64,000 nucleotides of DNA from Candidatus Rokuibacteriota bacterium (lineage in GTDB: Bacteria; Methylomirabilota; Methylomirabilia; Rokubacteriales; CSP1-6). The position numbers and the translations under genes are program-made. The notes beneath the pieces are model-generated. The model did no database searches. It worked only from the letters and a program-made list of their open reading frames with translations, and was not told where the DNA came from. Each line of letters begins with the position of its first letter. The stretch's first letter is position 1. Location: positions 1-64,000 of the forward strand of contig QHRW01000020.1 in NCBI GenBank assembly GCA_003220265.1. Direction: 5' to 3'. Below are positions 43,192 to 51,651 of this stretch, piece by piece.

Positions 43192-43941
43192 GTGATCGGC
43201 CGCCTCGTCGCCCTCCTGGCCGCCCTGCTCCTGCCCGCTCTCGCGCTCGCCTCCCAGGCCACCTCGGCGGTGGAGGCGTTCGTCGGCCGCCTGGCCGGGG
43301 CCACCGTGACCGACCTCGCCATCGAGCAGTCGCTCACGCTCTACCATCCAGACGGGCGCCACCCGCAGTCCGGCGGCGAGCAGCGCGTGTGGTTCAAGGT
43401 GCCCCGGCGGCAGCGCGTGGAGCAGGTGGTGGACGGCCGCCGCGAGGTGCGGATCTCCGTCGGCGAGCGCGCGTGGGTGCGCGCCGCCGACGGCCGCGTC
43501 TACGAGGCGCCCCCGGGCGAGCGCGAGCGCGACCGGACGCACCTGATCATGCCGTTCCGCCGGAGCGCCGCCGACCTGCTCGCCGAGTGGCGCGCGCTGG
43601 GGATCCGCGACGACGTCAGCTACGTGACGCGGGTCAACGGCCGCGACGTCACCGTCATCGGCGCGCGGCCGGGCGAGCGCGCCACGCCGTCGGTGTGGCT
43701 CGACGCCGAGCACGGCGTGATGCGCGTCATCCGCCGCGAGCGGCTGCCGAAGGGCGAGGCGACGGTGGACCTGGCGTTCAGCGAGCACCGGCCGCTCTCG
43801 AATGGCTTCTCGTTTCCCTACCGCCAGGAAGCGTTCGTCGACGGCAAGCTGCTGCTGCTCATCGTCGTGCGGGCGGTCACGCTGAACGGCGGCGTGCCCG
43901 ACGCCCTCTTCGATCCCGACGCGCTGCGCGCCGGCCGGTGA
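43192..43941 (+). CDS. Exported LolA-like protein of unknown function
   Basis: The 249-residue protein has a clear signal peptide (IGRLVALLAALLLPALALASQA, positions 2-23). A mostly beta-strand body follows, with segments such as VWFKVPRRQRVEQVVDGRRE and PSVWLDAEHGVMRVI that recall the LolA/outer-membrane-lipoprotein-sorting fold. I cannot assign a function. The last codons overlap the MBL gene start by 4 nt (GTGA). The start is the GTG directly downstream of the promoter at 43156-43185. Confidence 0.65.
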   Translation: MIGRLVALLAALLLPALALASQATSAVEAFVGRLAGATVTDLAIEQSLTLYHPDGRHPQSGGEQRVWFKVPRRQRVEQVVDGRREVRISVGERAWVRAADGRVYEAPPGERERDRTHLIMPFRRSAADLLAEWRALGIRDDVSYVTRVNGRDVTVIGARPGERATPSVWLDAEHGVMRVIRRERLPKGEATVDLAFSEHRPLSNGFSFPYRQEAFVDGKLLLLIVVRAVTLNGGVPDALFDPDALRAGR

Positions 43942-44726
43942 CCGTGCCGCGCTTCGCCTTCCTGGGCACCGCCGGCGCGCTCGCCTCGGCCGCGCGCGAC
44001 AACACCTCGCTCGTGATCGAGGCCGGCGGCGCCGCCGTGCTGCTCGACTGCGGCGGCAGCGCGATCCACCGGCTGCGCCGGCTCGGCGTCGACCCCCTCG
44101 CGCTCACCCACGTCGTCGTCACGCACCTGCACGTGGACCATTCCTACGGCCTCCCCTCGCTGGTGCGCCAGCTCATGATCCTGGAGCGTCAGACGCCGCT
44201 GACGGTCGTGTGCCGGCCCGAGCACGTCGAGTCCTTCCGGACGCTGCTGCGCCTGTTCAATCTCTGGGAGCGGCCGGGCGCCTTCGCGCTGACGCTGGCG
44301 CCGATCGACCTCGCGGCCGGCGCCCGGGGCTTCACGACCGGCGCGCTGGCCGTCAGCACGGCGCCCAACGCGCACGGCGCGATGCCGAACTTCGCCGTTC
44401 GCGTGGAGGCCGCCGGGGCGGGCGCCCTCGTCTATTCGTCGGACACGCTGCCGTGCGACGCCGTCGCCGAGCTCGCGCGCGGGGCCCGCACGCTGGTGCA
44501 CGAGGCGACCTATCTCGAGCGCGACCGCCGGCCTGGCCGCTTCGTCGCCCACTCCACCGGCGCCGAGGCCGGCGAGATCGCCGCGCGGGCCGGCGTGGAG
44601 CGTCTCGTTCTCACGCACGTGGGCGCCGAGTATCACGACGACGTCGGGGCGCTCGCCGCCGAAGCCCGCGGGCGCTTCGGCGGCGTGGTGGAGGTGGCCG
44701 AGGAGATGCGCTTCTACTGCTTCTGA
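43938..44726 (+). CDS. RNase Z-like metallo-beta-lactamase protein
   Basis: The 262-residue protein carries FLGTAGALAS at the N-terminus, as RNase Z/ElaC proteins do, and the metal motif THLHVDHSYG (HxHxDH). Later ligands are YSSDTLPCD, VHEATY and LTHVGAEYHDD. It lacks the long exosite arm of tRNA-maturing RNase Z, so it may act on other phosphodiesters. It is coupled to the upstream periplasmic protein gene, and its end overlaps the convergent BON-domain gene by 13 nt. Confidence 0.82.
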   Translation: MTVPRFAFLGTAGALASAARDNTSLVIEAGGAAVLLDCGGSAIHRLRRLGVDPLALTHVVVTHLHVDHSYGLPSLVRQLMILERQTPLTVVCRPEHVESFRTLLRLFNLWERPGAFALTLAPIDLAAGARGFTTGALAVSTAPNAHGAMPNFAVRVEAAGAGALVYSSDTLPCDAVAELARGARTLVHEATYLERDRRPGRFVAHSTGAEAGEIAARAGVERLVLTHVGAEYHDDVGALAAEARGRFGGVVEVAEEMRFYCF

Positions 44727-45175
44727 GTCTGCGCGGCCGGCTTCACGACCGTCGGCTTCTGCGCGGGCGCCTTCTCGGCAGCCGGCTTCTGGGGTGGCGG
44801 CGAGGGAGGCCCGAGCTTCTGGGGCGGCGGCTCGACCGCGGGCTCGGCGGCCGGCGAGGCGGCCACCGCGTTCTGGACGCGCAGCTCGCTGATGACGCGG
44901 TTGTCGCCGGCGACGCGGCGCGCGACGTTCTCGATCCGCAGGCGCTCGGCGTCGCTCGCGACCGTGCCGGTCAGCGTCACCATGTCGTCGCGCGTGTGAA
45001 CGCCGATGCCCGCCACGCTGCCGATGCCGGCCTCCGTCGCGAGCTTGCTCTTGATCTGCGTGGTCGTGCCCGTGTCGTCCAGGAACTGGACCAGCGGGTT
45101 CACCGACATCGTGCCGCAGCCGGCCATGAGCACGGTCACGGTCAGCGCGCCGAGCGAGCGGAGCGTCGTCTTCAT
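44714..45175 (-). CDS. BON-domain lipoprotein
   Basis: The 153-residue lipoprotein has a signal ending at the lipobox MAGC (Cys22). One BON domain (about residues 38-105, LATEAGIGSVAGIGVHTRDDMVTLTGTV pattern) and a Pro/Lys/Ala-rich C-terminal tail follow. It resembles OsmY/DolP-like proteins that associate with phospholipid membranes. GGGAGG lies 5 nt before the ATG at 45175. A longer frame to 45331 has no protein-like N-terminus. Confidence 0.85.
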   Translation of the reverse strand: MKTTLRSLGALTVTVLMAGCGTMSVNPLVQFLDDTGTTTQIKSKLATEAGIGSVAGIGVHTRDDMVTLTGTVASDAERLRIENVARRVAGDNRVISELRVQNAVAASPAAEPAVEPPPQKLGPPSPPPQKPAAEKAPAQKPTVVKPAAQTQKQ

Positions 45176-45331
45176 GGGTCCTCCCGTCGTGGTTGCCCAG
45201 CCCGGGACGTTCGCAAGGGCCGTGCCCGGCCCGGGTGAAGCGCAAAGTCGCGCGGGGCAAGGACGCGCGGAGGGGGCGCCGCCGCCTTGTGGCGCCTGGA
45301 CTCCCGAGCCTGGGTAATTCGTTGCTGGCAA

Positions 45332-45904
45332 TCAGCGCGAGACAGCCGGGTGCCCGGCGATCCAGAACCGGAGCGGCCGCGCCACGTCGCGGGTGATGCC
45401 GACGCGCGGCCCGGCGGCGATGCGGAAGTCGCGCGCCGCGGGTGGCGACTCGATCGTCAGCGCCCCGCGTGTCAGATCGGCGCCGTTGTCGCGCAGCGAG
45501 ATGCCGAGCGCGCGCGTGAGGTTGCCGGGGCCGGCGGCCAGGCGCGGCGAGGCCGGCGCCACGCCGCGGCGGCGCGCCATGATTGCGCGGCCGTCGAGCG
45601 GCTCGAGGGCGCGGATCAGCACACAGCCGGCGACGCCCGCCGGTCCCGCGATGGCGTTGAGGCAGTGATGGATGCCGTAGTTCAGATAGACGTACGCGCG
45701 GCCACCGTCTCCATAGAAGAGCGCGTGGCTGCCCGGCCGGAACGCCGCGTGGCTGGCCGCGTCCTCGGGCCCGAGGTAGGCCTCCGTCTCCACGATGCGC
45801 CCGCTGGTCTGGACGCGGCCGCGGCGGCAGACGAGGACGCAGCCGAGGAGATCGCGGGCGACGGCGCGCGCCGGGCGGCGATAGAAGGCGCGGGGCAGCG
45901 GCAC
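45332..45904 (-). CDS. mpg: DNA-3-methyladenine glycosylase (AAG/MPG family)
   Basis: The 190-residue protein is close to the typical length of bacterial AAG/Mpg enzymes, which remove alkylated and deaminated purines. It begins LPRAFYRRPA and carries VARDLLGCVLV, the catalytic segment IVETEAYLGPEDAASHA (Glu acts on water), YVYLNYGIHHCLN and GPGNLTRALGI. The GTG at 45904 is the best conventional start. An upstream CTG at 45922 overlaps the glycosyltransferase stop as CTGA. It is downstream of, and probably co-transcribed with, the glycosyltransferase. Confidence 0.92.
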   Translation of the reverse strand: MPLPRAFYRRPARAVARDLLGCVLVCRRGRVQTSGRIVETEAYLGPEDAASHAAFRPGSHALFYGDGGRAYVYLNYGIHHCLNAIAGPAGVAGCVLIRALEPLDGRAIMARRRGVAPASPRLAAGPGNLTRALGISLRDNGADLTRGALTIESPPAARDFRIAAGPRVGITRDVARPLRFWIAGHPAVSR

Positions 45905-45918
45905 GCGCGCCGGCGCGG

Positions 45919-46962
45919 TCAGGACCCCGAGCCGTCGCGCCGCCTCGCATGGCGGCCCGCCGGCCGGGCTTTGAGTCCGAAGCGGTCCTGGATCACCGTC
46001 AGCATCTCGTCGATGCGATGGCGGAGCGTGTGCTCGGCCAGGGCGCGGCGGCGGGCGTTGGCGCCGATGGCCCGCGCCTCGTCGGGGCGGGCCAGGCAGT
46101 CGTCGAGCCGTCGCTTCAGCTCGCCGACGTCGCGGTAGACGAGCACCTCCTCGCCCGGCTTGAACAGGGTGGCGAGGTCGTCCTTCTCGTCGGCGATCTG
46201 GCAGACGCCGGCTGCCGCCAGCTCGAAGGCGCGCGTGTTGACCCCGACGATGTCGTTCATCGGATGGTGGGGATTCAGCGAGACCGTCGAGCCGGAGTAG
46301 ACGCACAGCTTGGCGTGGCCGAACACGGGGCCGCCGGCCGCGAGCCGGCGCACAGCGGGATCGGTCGCGCGCGTCCAGCCGCCGCCCCACACGCGGAGCG
46401 GGTAGTGCGCCAGCTCGCTCACGAGCCGCTCGCGATAGGCGTAGCGGCTGCCGACCAGCGAGACGGCGCTGGCGTAGCGCTCTCTCTCCTCGGGGGTCAG
46501 CGTCACCGGATGATGGTCGGCCGGCACGCAGTACATCGGCAGGTAGTGGAGGTTGGCGCGGAGACCGACCGAGGCCAGGGCGCGCAGCGCGTAGCGCTCC
46601 TTGGTGAAGAAGACGTCGTAGGCCTCCAGGCACTCGAACGGAATCATCCACAGCGGGTTGTCCGGGAAGAAGTTAACGACCACCGCGTCGCTGCGCGCCT
46701 TCATCCGCCGGATGGCCTCCGGCGTGATGGGGCCGCCCTTGATCACCAGCACCACCTCGGGCCGCCACTCCGCGCACGCGCGCTCGAGCCGCTTGAGGAT
46801 CACGCGCTGGTAGGCGCCCTTGGTCGGCGTGTTCTTGTAGAGCGCGTTGTCGCGCCGGTAGGGGAAGAGACGGACCTCATGGCCGAGCTCGCGCAGCTCG
46901 TCACCGAAGTCGACCCCCATCAGTCCCGGCCGCGCGAACGGCAGGACGATCAGCCAGCGCAC
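45919..46962 (-). CDS. CgeB-like glycosyltransferase
   Basis: The 347-residue protein has a GT-B-type layout. The N-terminal half holds LIVLPFARPGLMGVDFGDEL and the segment VVLVIKGGPITPEAIRR. The C-terminal half holds STVSLNPHHPMNDIVGVNTRAFELAAAGVCQIADEKDDL, which is characteristic of CgeB/DUF3880-type spore or surface-glycan glycosyltransferases. It probably uses a nucleotide sugar to modify a surface polymer. The GTG start at 46962 has no clear Shine-Dalgarno. No other glycan genes are adjacent. Confidence 0.82.
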   Translation of the reverse strand: MRWLIVLPFARPGLMGVDFGDELRELGHEVRLFPYRRDNALYKNTPTKGAYQRVILKRLERACAEWRPEVVLVIKGGPITPEAIRRMKARSDAVVVNFFPDNPLWMIPFECLEAYDVFFTKERYALRALASVGLRANLHYLPMYCVPADHHPVTLTPEERERYASAVSLVGSRYAYRERLVSELAHYPLRVWGGGWTRATDPAVRRLAAGGPVFGHAKLCVYSGSTVSLNPHHPMNDIVGVNTRAFELAAAGVCQIADEKDDLATLFKPGEEVLVYRDVGELKRRLDDCLARPDEARAIGANARRRALAEHTLRHRIDEMLTVIQDRFGLKARPAGRHARRRDGSGS

Positions 46963-46990
46963 GGGGGCCAGCCTAGCACAGCGATCGTTC

Positions 46991-47019
46991 GGGCCGCCCC
47001 GGCGAAGCCGGGGGGGCCC
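46991..47019. repeat. GC-rich palindrome between glycosyltransferase and MlaC-SPOR genes
   Basis: A 13-bp stem with one mismatch, GGGCCGCCCCGGC-GAA-GCCGGGGGGGCCC, sits in a 70-nt spacer. The core CCGGC-GAA-GCCGG resembles the CCGGC-TTT-GCCGG of the element at 17966. It could terminate the minus-strand transcript of the MlaC-SPOR gene, but no T-run follows. Confidence 0.55.
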
Positions 47020-47032
47020 TCGAGGACGCGGG

Positions 47033-48337
47033 CTAGTCGCTGCCCTCGGCGATGAAGGCGCGCCAGCCCTGGGATTCGAGCTCGCGGAGGCGGGTCTGGG
47101 CGCGCGCGCGGTCGGAGAAGGGGCCGACGCGGACACGCAGCAGCGGCGACGACGCGGCGGCCGGCGTGGTCACGACGAGGATCTTGCCGTGGACCTGCGC
47201 GGCGACGCGGCCGGCGGCGCCGGCGTTGCGGTAGGCGCCCACCTGGACCCACCACGTCGAGGTCGTCGGCTTCGGGACGAGCGGACGGACGACGGGCGGC
47301 GGCGGCTCGATCCGGGGCTCGAGGCGTGCGGGCGCCGGCTTGGCCAGCGCGATCTCGCGCACGGGTACTACGGCCGGGGCCTCCCGCTGTACGATCGCCG
47401 CGGCCGGTATCTCGCGCGGCACGACCACGAGGCGCGGCGCCGCGGGCGCCGGCGCCGAGTCGCTCGTCGTCGTGACGAGCACGGTCACTGGCGCCGGGCT
47501 GGGGTCCTGCGTCGGCGCCGGCGCGGCGTATTGCGCGGTGCGCGCGGGGACGACCGCGGTCTCGAGCGGGCGCGCGATGGCGGACGGCACGGGCGGCAGC
47601 GGCACCGGCACCATCGGCTCGACGACCCGGTCCGGTGCGCGCAGCTCCGAGGGCCACATCATCGGCGGCGGCGCCGTGGCGACCTGCACGCCGATGGGCA
47701 CGCCCACCTTGGCGCGGAGCTGGGCGATCAGCTCGGGCCAGGAGCCGTCACGCGCTACTCGCTGGAACTGCGCGTGGTAGTTCTCCATCGTGCTGACCCC
47801 GTCCATGACGACGTCGCGCACCACCCAGCGCTGGGCCCGGTGGATGAGCCGAAAGCCCAGGCGCAGGGCGTTGCCGTCGCGCGCCGCGATGGCCGTCTCC
47901 ACGCTGGCGGTGTCGTTCTCGATGGTCTCGTCGAAATAGTCCACCTTGACGCCGCCGGCCGTGGTGGCCTTGCCGGCGACGCGCCAGACGAACGAGCGCT
48001 CGAGCAGGTCGGCGAAGAGCGCGACGAACTCGTTCTGCTCCGTCGGGGTGCGGGCCGTCCACTCGCGGCCCAGCGCCAGCATGGCCGCCTCGCGGAAGTC
48101 GAACGCGTCGTCCACGTGCCGCCGGATGGCGCGCAGCCGCTCGAGCGGCCGGTCTTCCGTCGTGGGATCGCCCAGCACGCCATTGACCGACGCGAAGAAG
48201 TCCTTCAACGCGTCGGTCGCTCCGCCGGCCGCGGCTTCCCGGGGAACGACGGCGACGAAGAGGGTGAGGACGAGGAGGGCCACGTCGAACCGCGCGCGCC
48301 AGCGCGCCCAGCCGCGCCGAAGCTTCACGGGGACCAC
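47033..48337 (-). CDS. MlaC-like phospholipid-binding protein fused to a SPOR domain
   Basis: The 434-residue protein has a signal sequence (about residues 19-38) and an MlaC/Ttg2D domain to about residue 210 (DALKDFFASVNGVLG, FREAAMLALGREW, VRDVVMDGVSTMENYHAQF). A Pro/Ala/Val-rich linker (215-345) and a C-terminal SPOR domain (TWWVQVGAYRNAGAAGRVA to RAQTRLRELESQGW) follow. MlaC shuttles phospholipid between membranes, while SPOR binds denuded septal peptidoglycan. The fusion suggests a lipid shuttle held at the division site. No MlaD/E/F genes are in the window. Confidence 0.85.
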   Translation of the reverse strand: MVPVKLRRGWARWRARFDVALLVLTLFVAVVPREAAAGGATDALKDFFASVNGVLGDPTTEDRPLERLRAIRRHVDDAFDFREAAMLALGREWTARTPTEQNEFVALFADLLERSFVWRVAGKATTAGGVKVDYFDETIENDTASVETAIAARDGNALRLGFRLIHRAQRWVVRDVVMDGVSTMENYHAQFQRVARDGSWPELIAQLRAKVGVPIGVQVATAPPPMMWPSELRAPDRVVEPMVPVPLPPVPSAIARPLETAVVPARTAQYAAPAPTQDPSPAPVTVLVTTTSDSAPAPAAPRLVVVPREIPAAAIVQREAPAVVPVREIALAKPAPARLEPRIEPPPPVVRPLVPKPTTSTWWVQVGAYRNAGAAGRVAAQVHGKILVVTTPAAASSPLLRVRVGPFSDRARAQTRLRELESQGWRAFIAEGSD

Positions 48338-48373
48338 GATACGGGCCGAGACGTCAGGGCCGGAAAGGAATTC

Positions 48374-49435
48374 TCAGGCGACCGCGGTTGCCTGCAGCTC
48401 GCGGAAGCGCACGGCGAACAGCGGGTCGTACAGCGCGGCCGTCGCCACGAGGACGCTGTCGGCGCCCTCGCGCAGCGTCTCGTGGGCGCGCGCGACCGTG
48501 CTGAGACCGCCCACCGCCAGCACCGCGCGGTCCCAGCAGCCGGCCTTGCGCCAGGCCAGCAGCTCGGCCACCTGGCGCGAGGCCGCGGGGAACGTGTCGG
48601 CGCCCACGATGTCGGCGCGGTCGCGCCCGCTGCCCTCGAAGGCGGCGTTGCCGTCCGCGTCCACGACGCGGCGCTGGAAGCCGTGCACGAGGACGAAGCC
48701 GCGGGCCCACGACGCCAGGCGCGTGGCCGTGTCGTGCAGCAGGCGCGGCGTGCGGAAGGCGCCGAGCTTGGCCACCACGGGCACGCCGACGCTGGTGCGC
48801 ACACGGTGGAGGATCTGCGAGGCGAGCGGCACGTTTTCGTAGATCGCCTGCGGCTGGTCGGCGAACGGATCGGGCCAGGCCAGCTGGACCTCGATCACCT
48901 GGGCGCCGGCCTCGGCCGCCCACTGTGCGGTCTGCGCGTAGTCCGTCACCAGGGCTTCGCGGTCGCCGCCGGGCGGCGTCGTGCCGAGCACGCTGACGAT
49001 GAGCACCTGGCCCTTGCCGATCCGCTCGCGCGCGCGACGGACGTCCTTGCGCCAGACGTCCGGCTCCGGGGAGGGGGCGCCGAGGGAGACGGCCAGTGTG
49101 AGGTCGCCATTGAAGCCGGAGCGTCGCGTCGCCACCGCGGCCTGCTCGCGGTTCTCCACGGGGCGGATGTTGGGCAGGCCCAGCGCGGGGACGGCGCTCG
49201 ACCGCACCGTCGCGTACGTCAGGACGTCGAAGCCGATGCGCGCGTAGGTCTCCACCCACCTGGAGTTGAGCAGGGGGCCCGAGGCGATGCCGAGCGGCGA
49301 GTTGAGCGTGTAATCGAACAGCTTGCCGCCGGGCGCGGGAGGCAAACGGCGTACGCGAGGCAGCTTCGGCGCGTGGCCGTAGTTCCACGAGTACGAACGA
49401 TCGATGCGATAACTGCCCTGCGCGATCGCTATCAC
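48374..49435 (-). CDS. Dihydroorotate-dehydrogenase-like FMN barrel protein
   Basis: The 353-residue TIM-barrel protein resembles PyrD in its first half (LNSPLGIASGPLLNS, GFDVLTYATVRS) and in the C-terminal FMN-phosphate segments (AVGGLSTVARAHETLREGADSV). The usual active-site motif NxSCPN is replaced by a Q-L-A-W-P-D sequence, so the catalytic Cys/Ser base is absent. It is therefore probably not a true pyrimidine-synthesis enzyme, but another flavin-dependent oxidoreductase or binding protein. The GTG at 49435 has GAGGA directly before it, which is too close for an ideal ribosome site. Confidence 0.72.
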   Translation of the reverse strand: MIAIAQGSYRIDRSYSWNYGHAPKLPRVRRLPPAPGGKLFDYTLNSPLGIASGPLLNSRWVETYARIGFDVLTYATVRSSAVPALGLPNIRPVENREQAAVATRRSGFNGDLTLAVSLGAPSPEPDVWRKDVRRARERIGKGQVLIVSVLGTTPPGGDREALVTDYAQTAQWAAEAGAQVIEVQLAWPDPFADQPQAIYENVPLASQILHRVRTSVGVPVVAKLGAFRTPRLLHDTATRLASWARGFVLVHGFQRRVVDADGNAAFEGSGRDRADIVGADTFPAASRQVAELLAWRKAGCWDRAVLAVGGLSTVARAHETLREGADSVLVATAALYDPLFAVRFRELQATAVA

Positions 49436-49518
49436 TCCTCTAGCGGCCAGAGCGGGACCGGCAAGGCTCAGTATATCAGTTACTTAGAGGGCGTGCTGGA
49501 ATTTGGTCCGACCTGCTG

Positions 49519-50502
49519 TCAGCGGAACGCCGGCATCACCTCGCGCGCGATGAGCTCGAGCTCGCGCATGATGTGCGCGTGCGGCATGCCGGGAAAGAAC
49601 GTCCGGCAGATCAGGTGCGTCATGCCGTAGCGCTCGACGAACGTGCGGATGCGGGCGACGCACTGCTCGGGGCCGCCGATGATGAAGCGGTCCTCCATCA
49701 GCCTGTCGAGGTCGGTGGCGATCGCGGCGTCGATGAACGGGTGGCGCCAGCCGCCGGCGTACTCGCGCCGGTAGGCGACCATGATGTGCTCCTCCGCGAG
49801 CTCGCGGGCGCGCTTGTCGGTGTCGGCGATGATCACGTCGCGGGTGAGCGGCCACTCGGTGGGCGCCGGCCGGCCGGCCGCGCGACGTCGCTCGAGGAAC
49901 TGCTGCTTGCCGGCCAGCAGGCGCTCGAGGTCGGCGGTCGGCCCGGGGATCCAGTTGTCGGCCAGCGTGGCGGCCCGGCGCAGCGTGATGTCGCCCCAGC
50001 CGCCGATCCACACGGGCGGGTGCGGCTTGGTGACCGGCTTGGGCTCGAGCCGTCCCTCGAGCGTGTAGTACCTCCCGCGGAACGCCACGCGCTCCTGCGT
50101 CCACAGGCCCGTCATGATCGCCAGCTGCTCCTCGAAGCGCGCGCCGCGCTTCTCCAGCTCGACGCCGTAGAGCGCGAACTCGTCGGGCTTGTAGCCGATG
50201 GCGATGCCGAGCGTGAAGCGGCCGTTGGACATCACGTCCAGCAGGGCGACGTCCTCGGCCAGCCGGGCCGGATGGTAGAAGGCGGCGACCAGGATGTCCG
50301 TGCCCAGCATGAGGCGCGAGGTGCGCGTGGCGTAGCCGGCCAGCACGGGCAGCGGCGAGGGCCAGTAGTGATCGGTGACGGCGTGGTGCTCCTCCATCCA
50401 CACCGAGTCGAAGCCCAGCTCTTCCGCCCGGGTGACCTCCTCGAGCGACTCGCGATAGTAGTGGCCGCCCTCGATCGGGATGAAGCCCAGCTTGAGTGCC
50501 AT
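49519..50502 (-). CDS. LLM-class flavin-dependent oxidoreductase
   Basis: The 327-residue luciferase-like monooxygenase has the TIM-barrel features of the family. These are the GFDSVWMEEHH segment near residue 31, MLGTDILVAAFYHPARLAEDVALLD, FTLGIAIGYKPDEFALYGV, and PPVWIGGWGDITLRRAA. It probably uses reduced FMN or F420; the cofactor and substrate cannot be read. GGAG lies 5 nt before the ATG. It is divergent from the secreted MBL gene. Rich LLM content is common in soil lineages that degrade organic compounds. Confidence 0.9.
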   Translation of the reverse strand: MALKLGFIPIEGGHYYRESLEEVTRAEELGFDSVWMEEHHAVTDHYWPSPLPVLAGYATRTSRLMLGTDILVAAFYHPARLAEDVALLDVMSNGRFTLGIAIGYKPDEFALYGVELEKRGARFEEQLAIMTGLWTQERVAFRGRYYTLEGRLEPKPVTKPHPPVWIGGWGDITLRRAATLADNWIPGPTADLERLLAGKQQFLERRRAAGRPAPTEWPLTRDVIIADTDKRARELAEEHIMVAYRREYAGGWRHPFIDAAIATDLDRLMEDRFIIGGPEQCVARIRTFVERYGMTHLICRTFFPGMPHAHIMRELELIAREVMPAFR

Positions 50503-50540
50503 GGGGTCTCCTCGGAGGCGCTAGGGTAGCAGGAGCGACC

Positions 50541-50569
50541 TTGACATGGCGGTTTTGGCCTACGATACT
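50541..50569 (+). promoter_or_regulatory. Sigma70-type promoter for the secreted MBL hydrolase gene
   Basis: A perfect TTGACA (50541-50546) and a GATACT (50564-50569) are 17 nt apart. The transcript would start near 50577 and have a leader of about 95 nt before the ATG at 50672, which has its own GGAGG. Confidence 0.6.
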
Positions 50570-50671
50570 CGGCTCGCGTTTCTGCACAGCTGAGTGAGAA
50601 AGGAGGCGCGCGGCGGCTCGGTCCGATTCCCAGGAGTTGCGAAGCGGTTTCGTCTTACAGCGGAGGAAAAG

Positions 50672-51568
50672 ATGAAGCGCTCGGTCGTGTCGTTCATCGC
50701 GGTCGCCATCGTGCTCATCGGCACGGTACTCTCCGGATTCGCACAGCCGCCCGCTGGCCTGAAGATGTACGTGTTCAGCTCGGGTCCGCTCACGATTGCC
50801 AAGAGCGCGCTCCAGTCCGGGGCCCCCAGCACCCAGGTCCAGGTCCCGGTCGGCTTCTTCGTCGTCATGCATCCGAAGGGCAACTTCCTGTTCGACACCG
50901 GAAACAACGACAAAGTCATCAACGACCCGAGCTACTGGGGTCCGATGGCCCAGGCTCTGCAGGTCGTCCGCACCCCTGACGTCGCCATTGACACCCAGCT
51001 CAAGAAGATCAACCTCACGCCGAACGACATCAAGTACGTGGCCGTCGGCCACATGCACCTCGACCACGGCGGCAACGTCTGCAAGTTTCCCAATGCGACC
51101 TTCCTCGTTCAGAAGGACGAGATGAAGAACGCCGCCTGGCCGGAGCCGGGCACGGCCGGTCCGTACATTCCCGGCGACGTCGCCTGCCTGCGCAATGGCA
51201 TCGGCGAAGCGCTTCCGAACAAGTTCAAGATGGACCAGCTCGAGGGCGACATGGACGTGTTCGGTGACCAGAGCGTCGTCATCAAGCGCTGGCCGGGCCA
51301 CACACCGGGCAGCCAGATGGTGATCGTGCGTCTGCCGAAGACCGGCACCACCGTTCTCACCAGCGACAACGTCTATTTCTCCGAGAACGTGACCAAGAAC
51401 CTGCTCCCCGACATCTCGCTCGCCTACTACCCGACGGGCATCCTGAACGCGTATGAGTTCATTCGGGTGCTGCAGGGACGGGAGAACGCAAACTTCATGA
51501 CCGCGCACGATCTCGATGGCCCCGCGTCCAAGGCGGCGAAGACCCACGCTCCGCAGATGTTCGAGTAG
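50672..51568 (+). CDS. Secreted metallo-beta-lactamase-fold lactonase-like hydrolase
   Basis: The 298-residue protein has a signal peptide (residues 4-23, SFIAVAIVLIGTVLSGFAQ). The MBL motif VGHMHLDHGGNV (HxHxDH, about residues 126-137) is followed by RWPGHTPGSQ, LTSDNVYF and FMTAHDLDG, which supply the other ligands. It resembles N-acyl-homoserine-lactone lactonase (AttM/AiiA-like) proteins, but with a periplasmic location. GGAGG lies 5 nt before the ATG. Its codons are less GC-skewed than in neighbouring genes, which may hint at later acquisition. Confidence 0.87.
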   Translation: MKRSVVSFIAVAIVLIGTVLSGFAQPPAGLKMYVFSSGPLTIAKSALQSGAPSTQVQVPVGFFVVMHPKGNFLFDTGNNDKVINDPSYWGPMAQALQVVRTPDVAIDTQLKKINLTPNDIKYVAVGHMHLDHGGNVCKFPNATFLVQKDEMKNAAWPEPGTAGPYIPGDVACLRNGIGEALPNKFKMDQLEGDMDVFGDQSVVIKRWPGHTPGSQMVIVRLPKTGTTVLTSDNVYFSENVTKNLLPDISLAYYPTGILNAYEFIRVLQGRENANFMTAHDLDGPASKAAKTHAPQMFE

Positions 51569-51600
51569 CGCGTCACCCCACGCGGATTCGAAGTACGCGA

Positions 51601-51630
51601 CCCGCCGGGGCGGATGCGCGCCCCGGCGGG
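51601..51630. terminator. Strong GC hairpin after the MBL gene
   Basis: A perfect 12-bp stem, CCCGCCGGGGCG-GATGCG-CGCCCCGGCGGG, lies 32 nt after the MBL stop and 21 nt before the ABC ATPase ATG. It would strongly separate the two units, but there is no downstream T-run, so Rho-independent termination is only possible, not certain. Confidence 0.5.
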
Positions 51631-51651
51631 AGTCATGAGCCCGATCACCTG

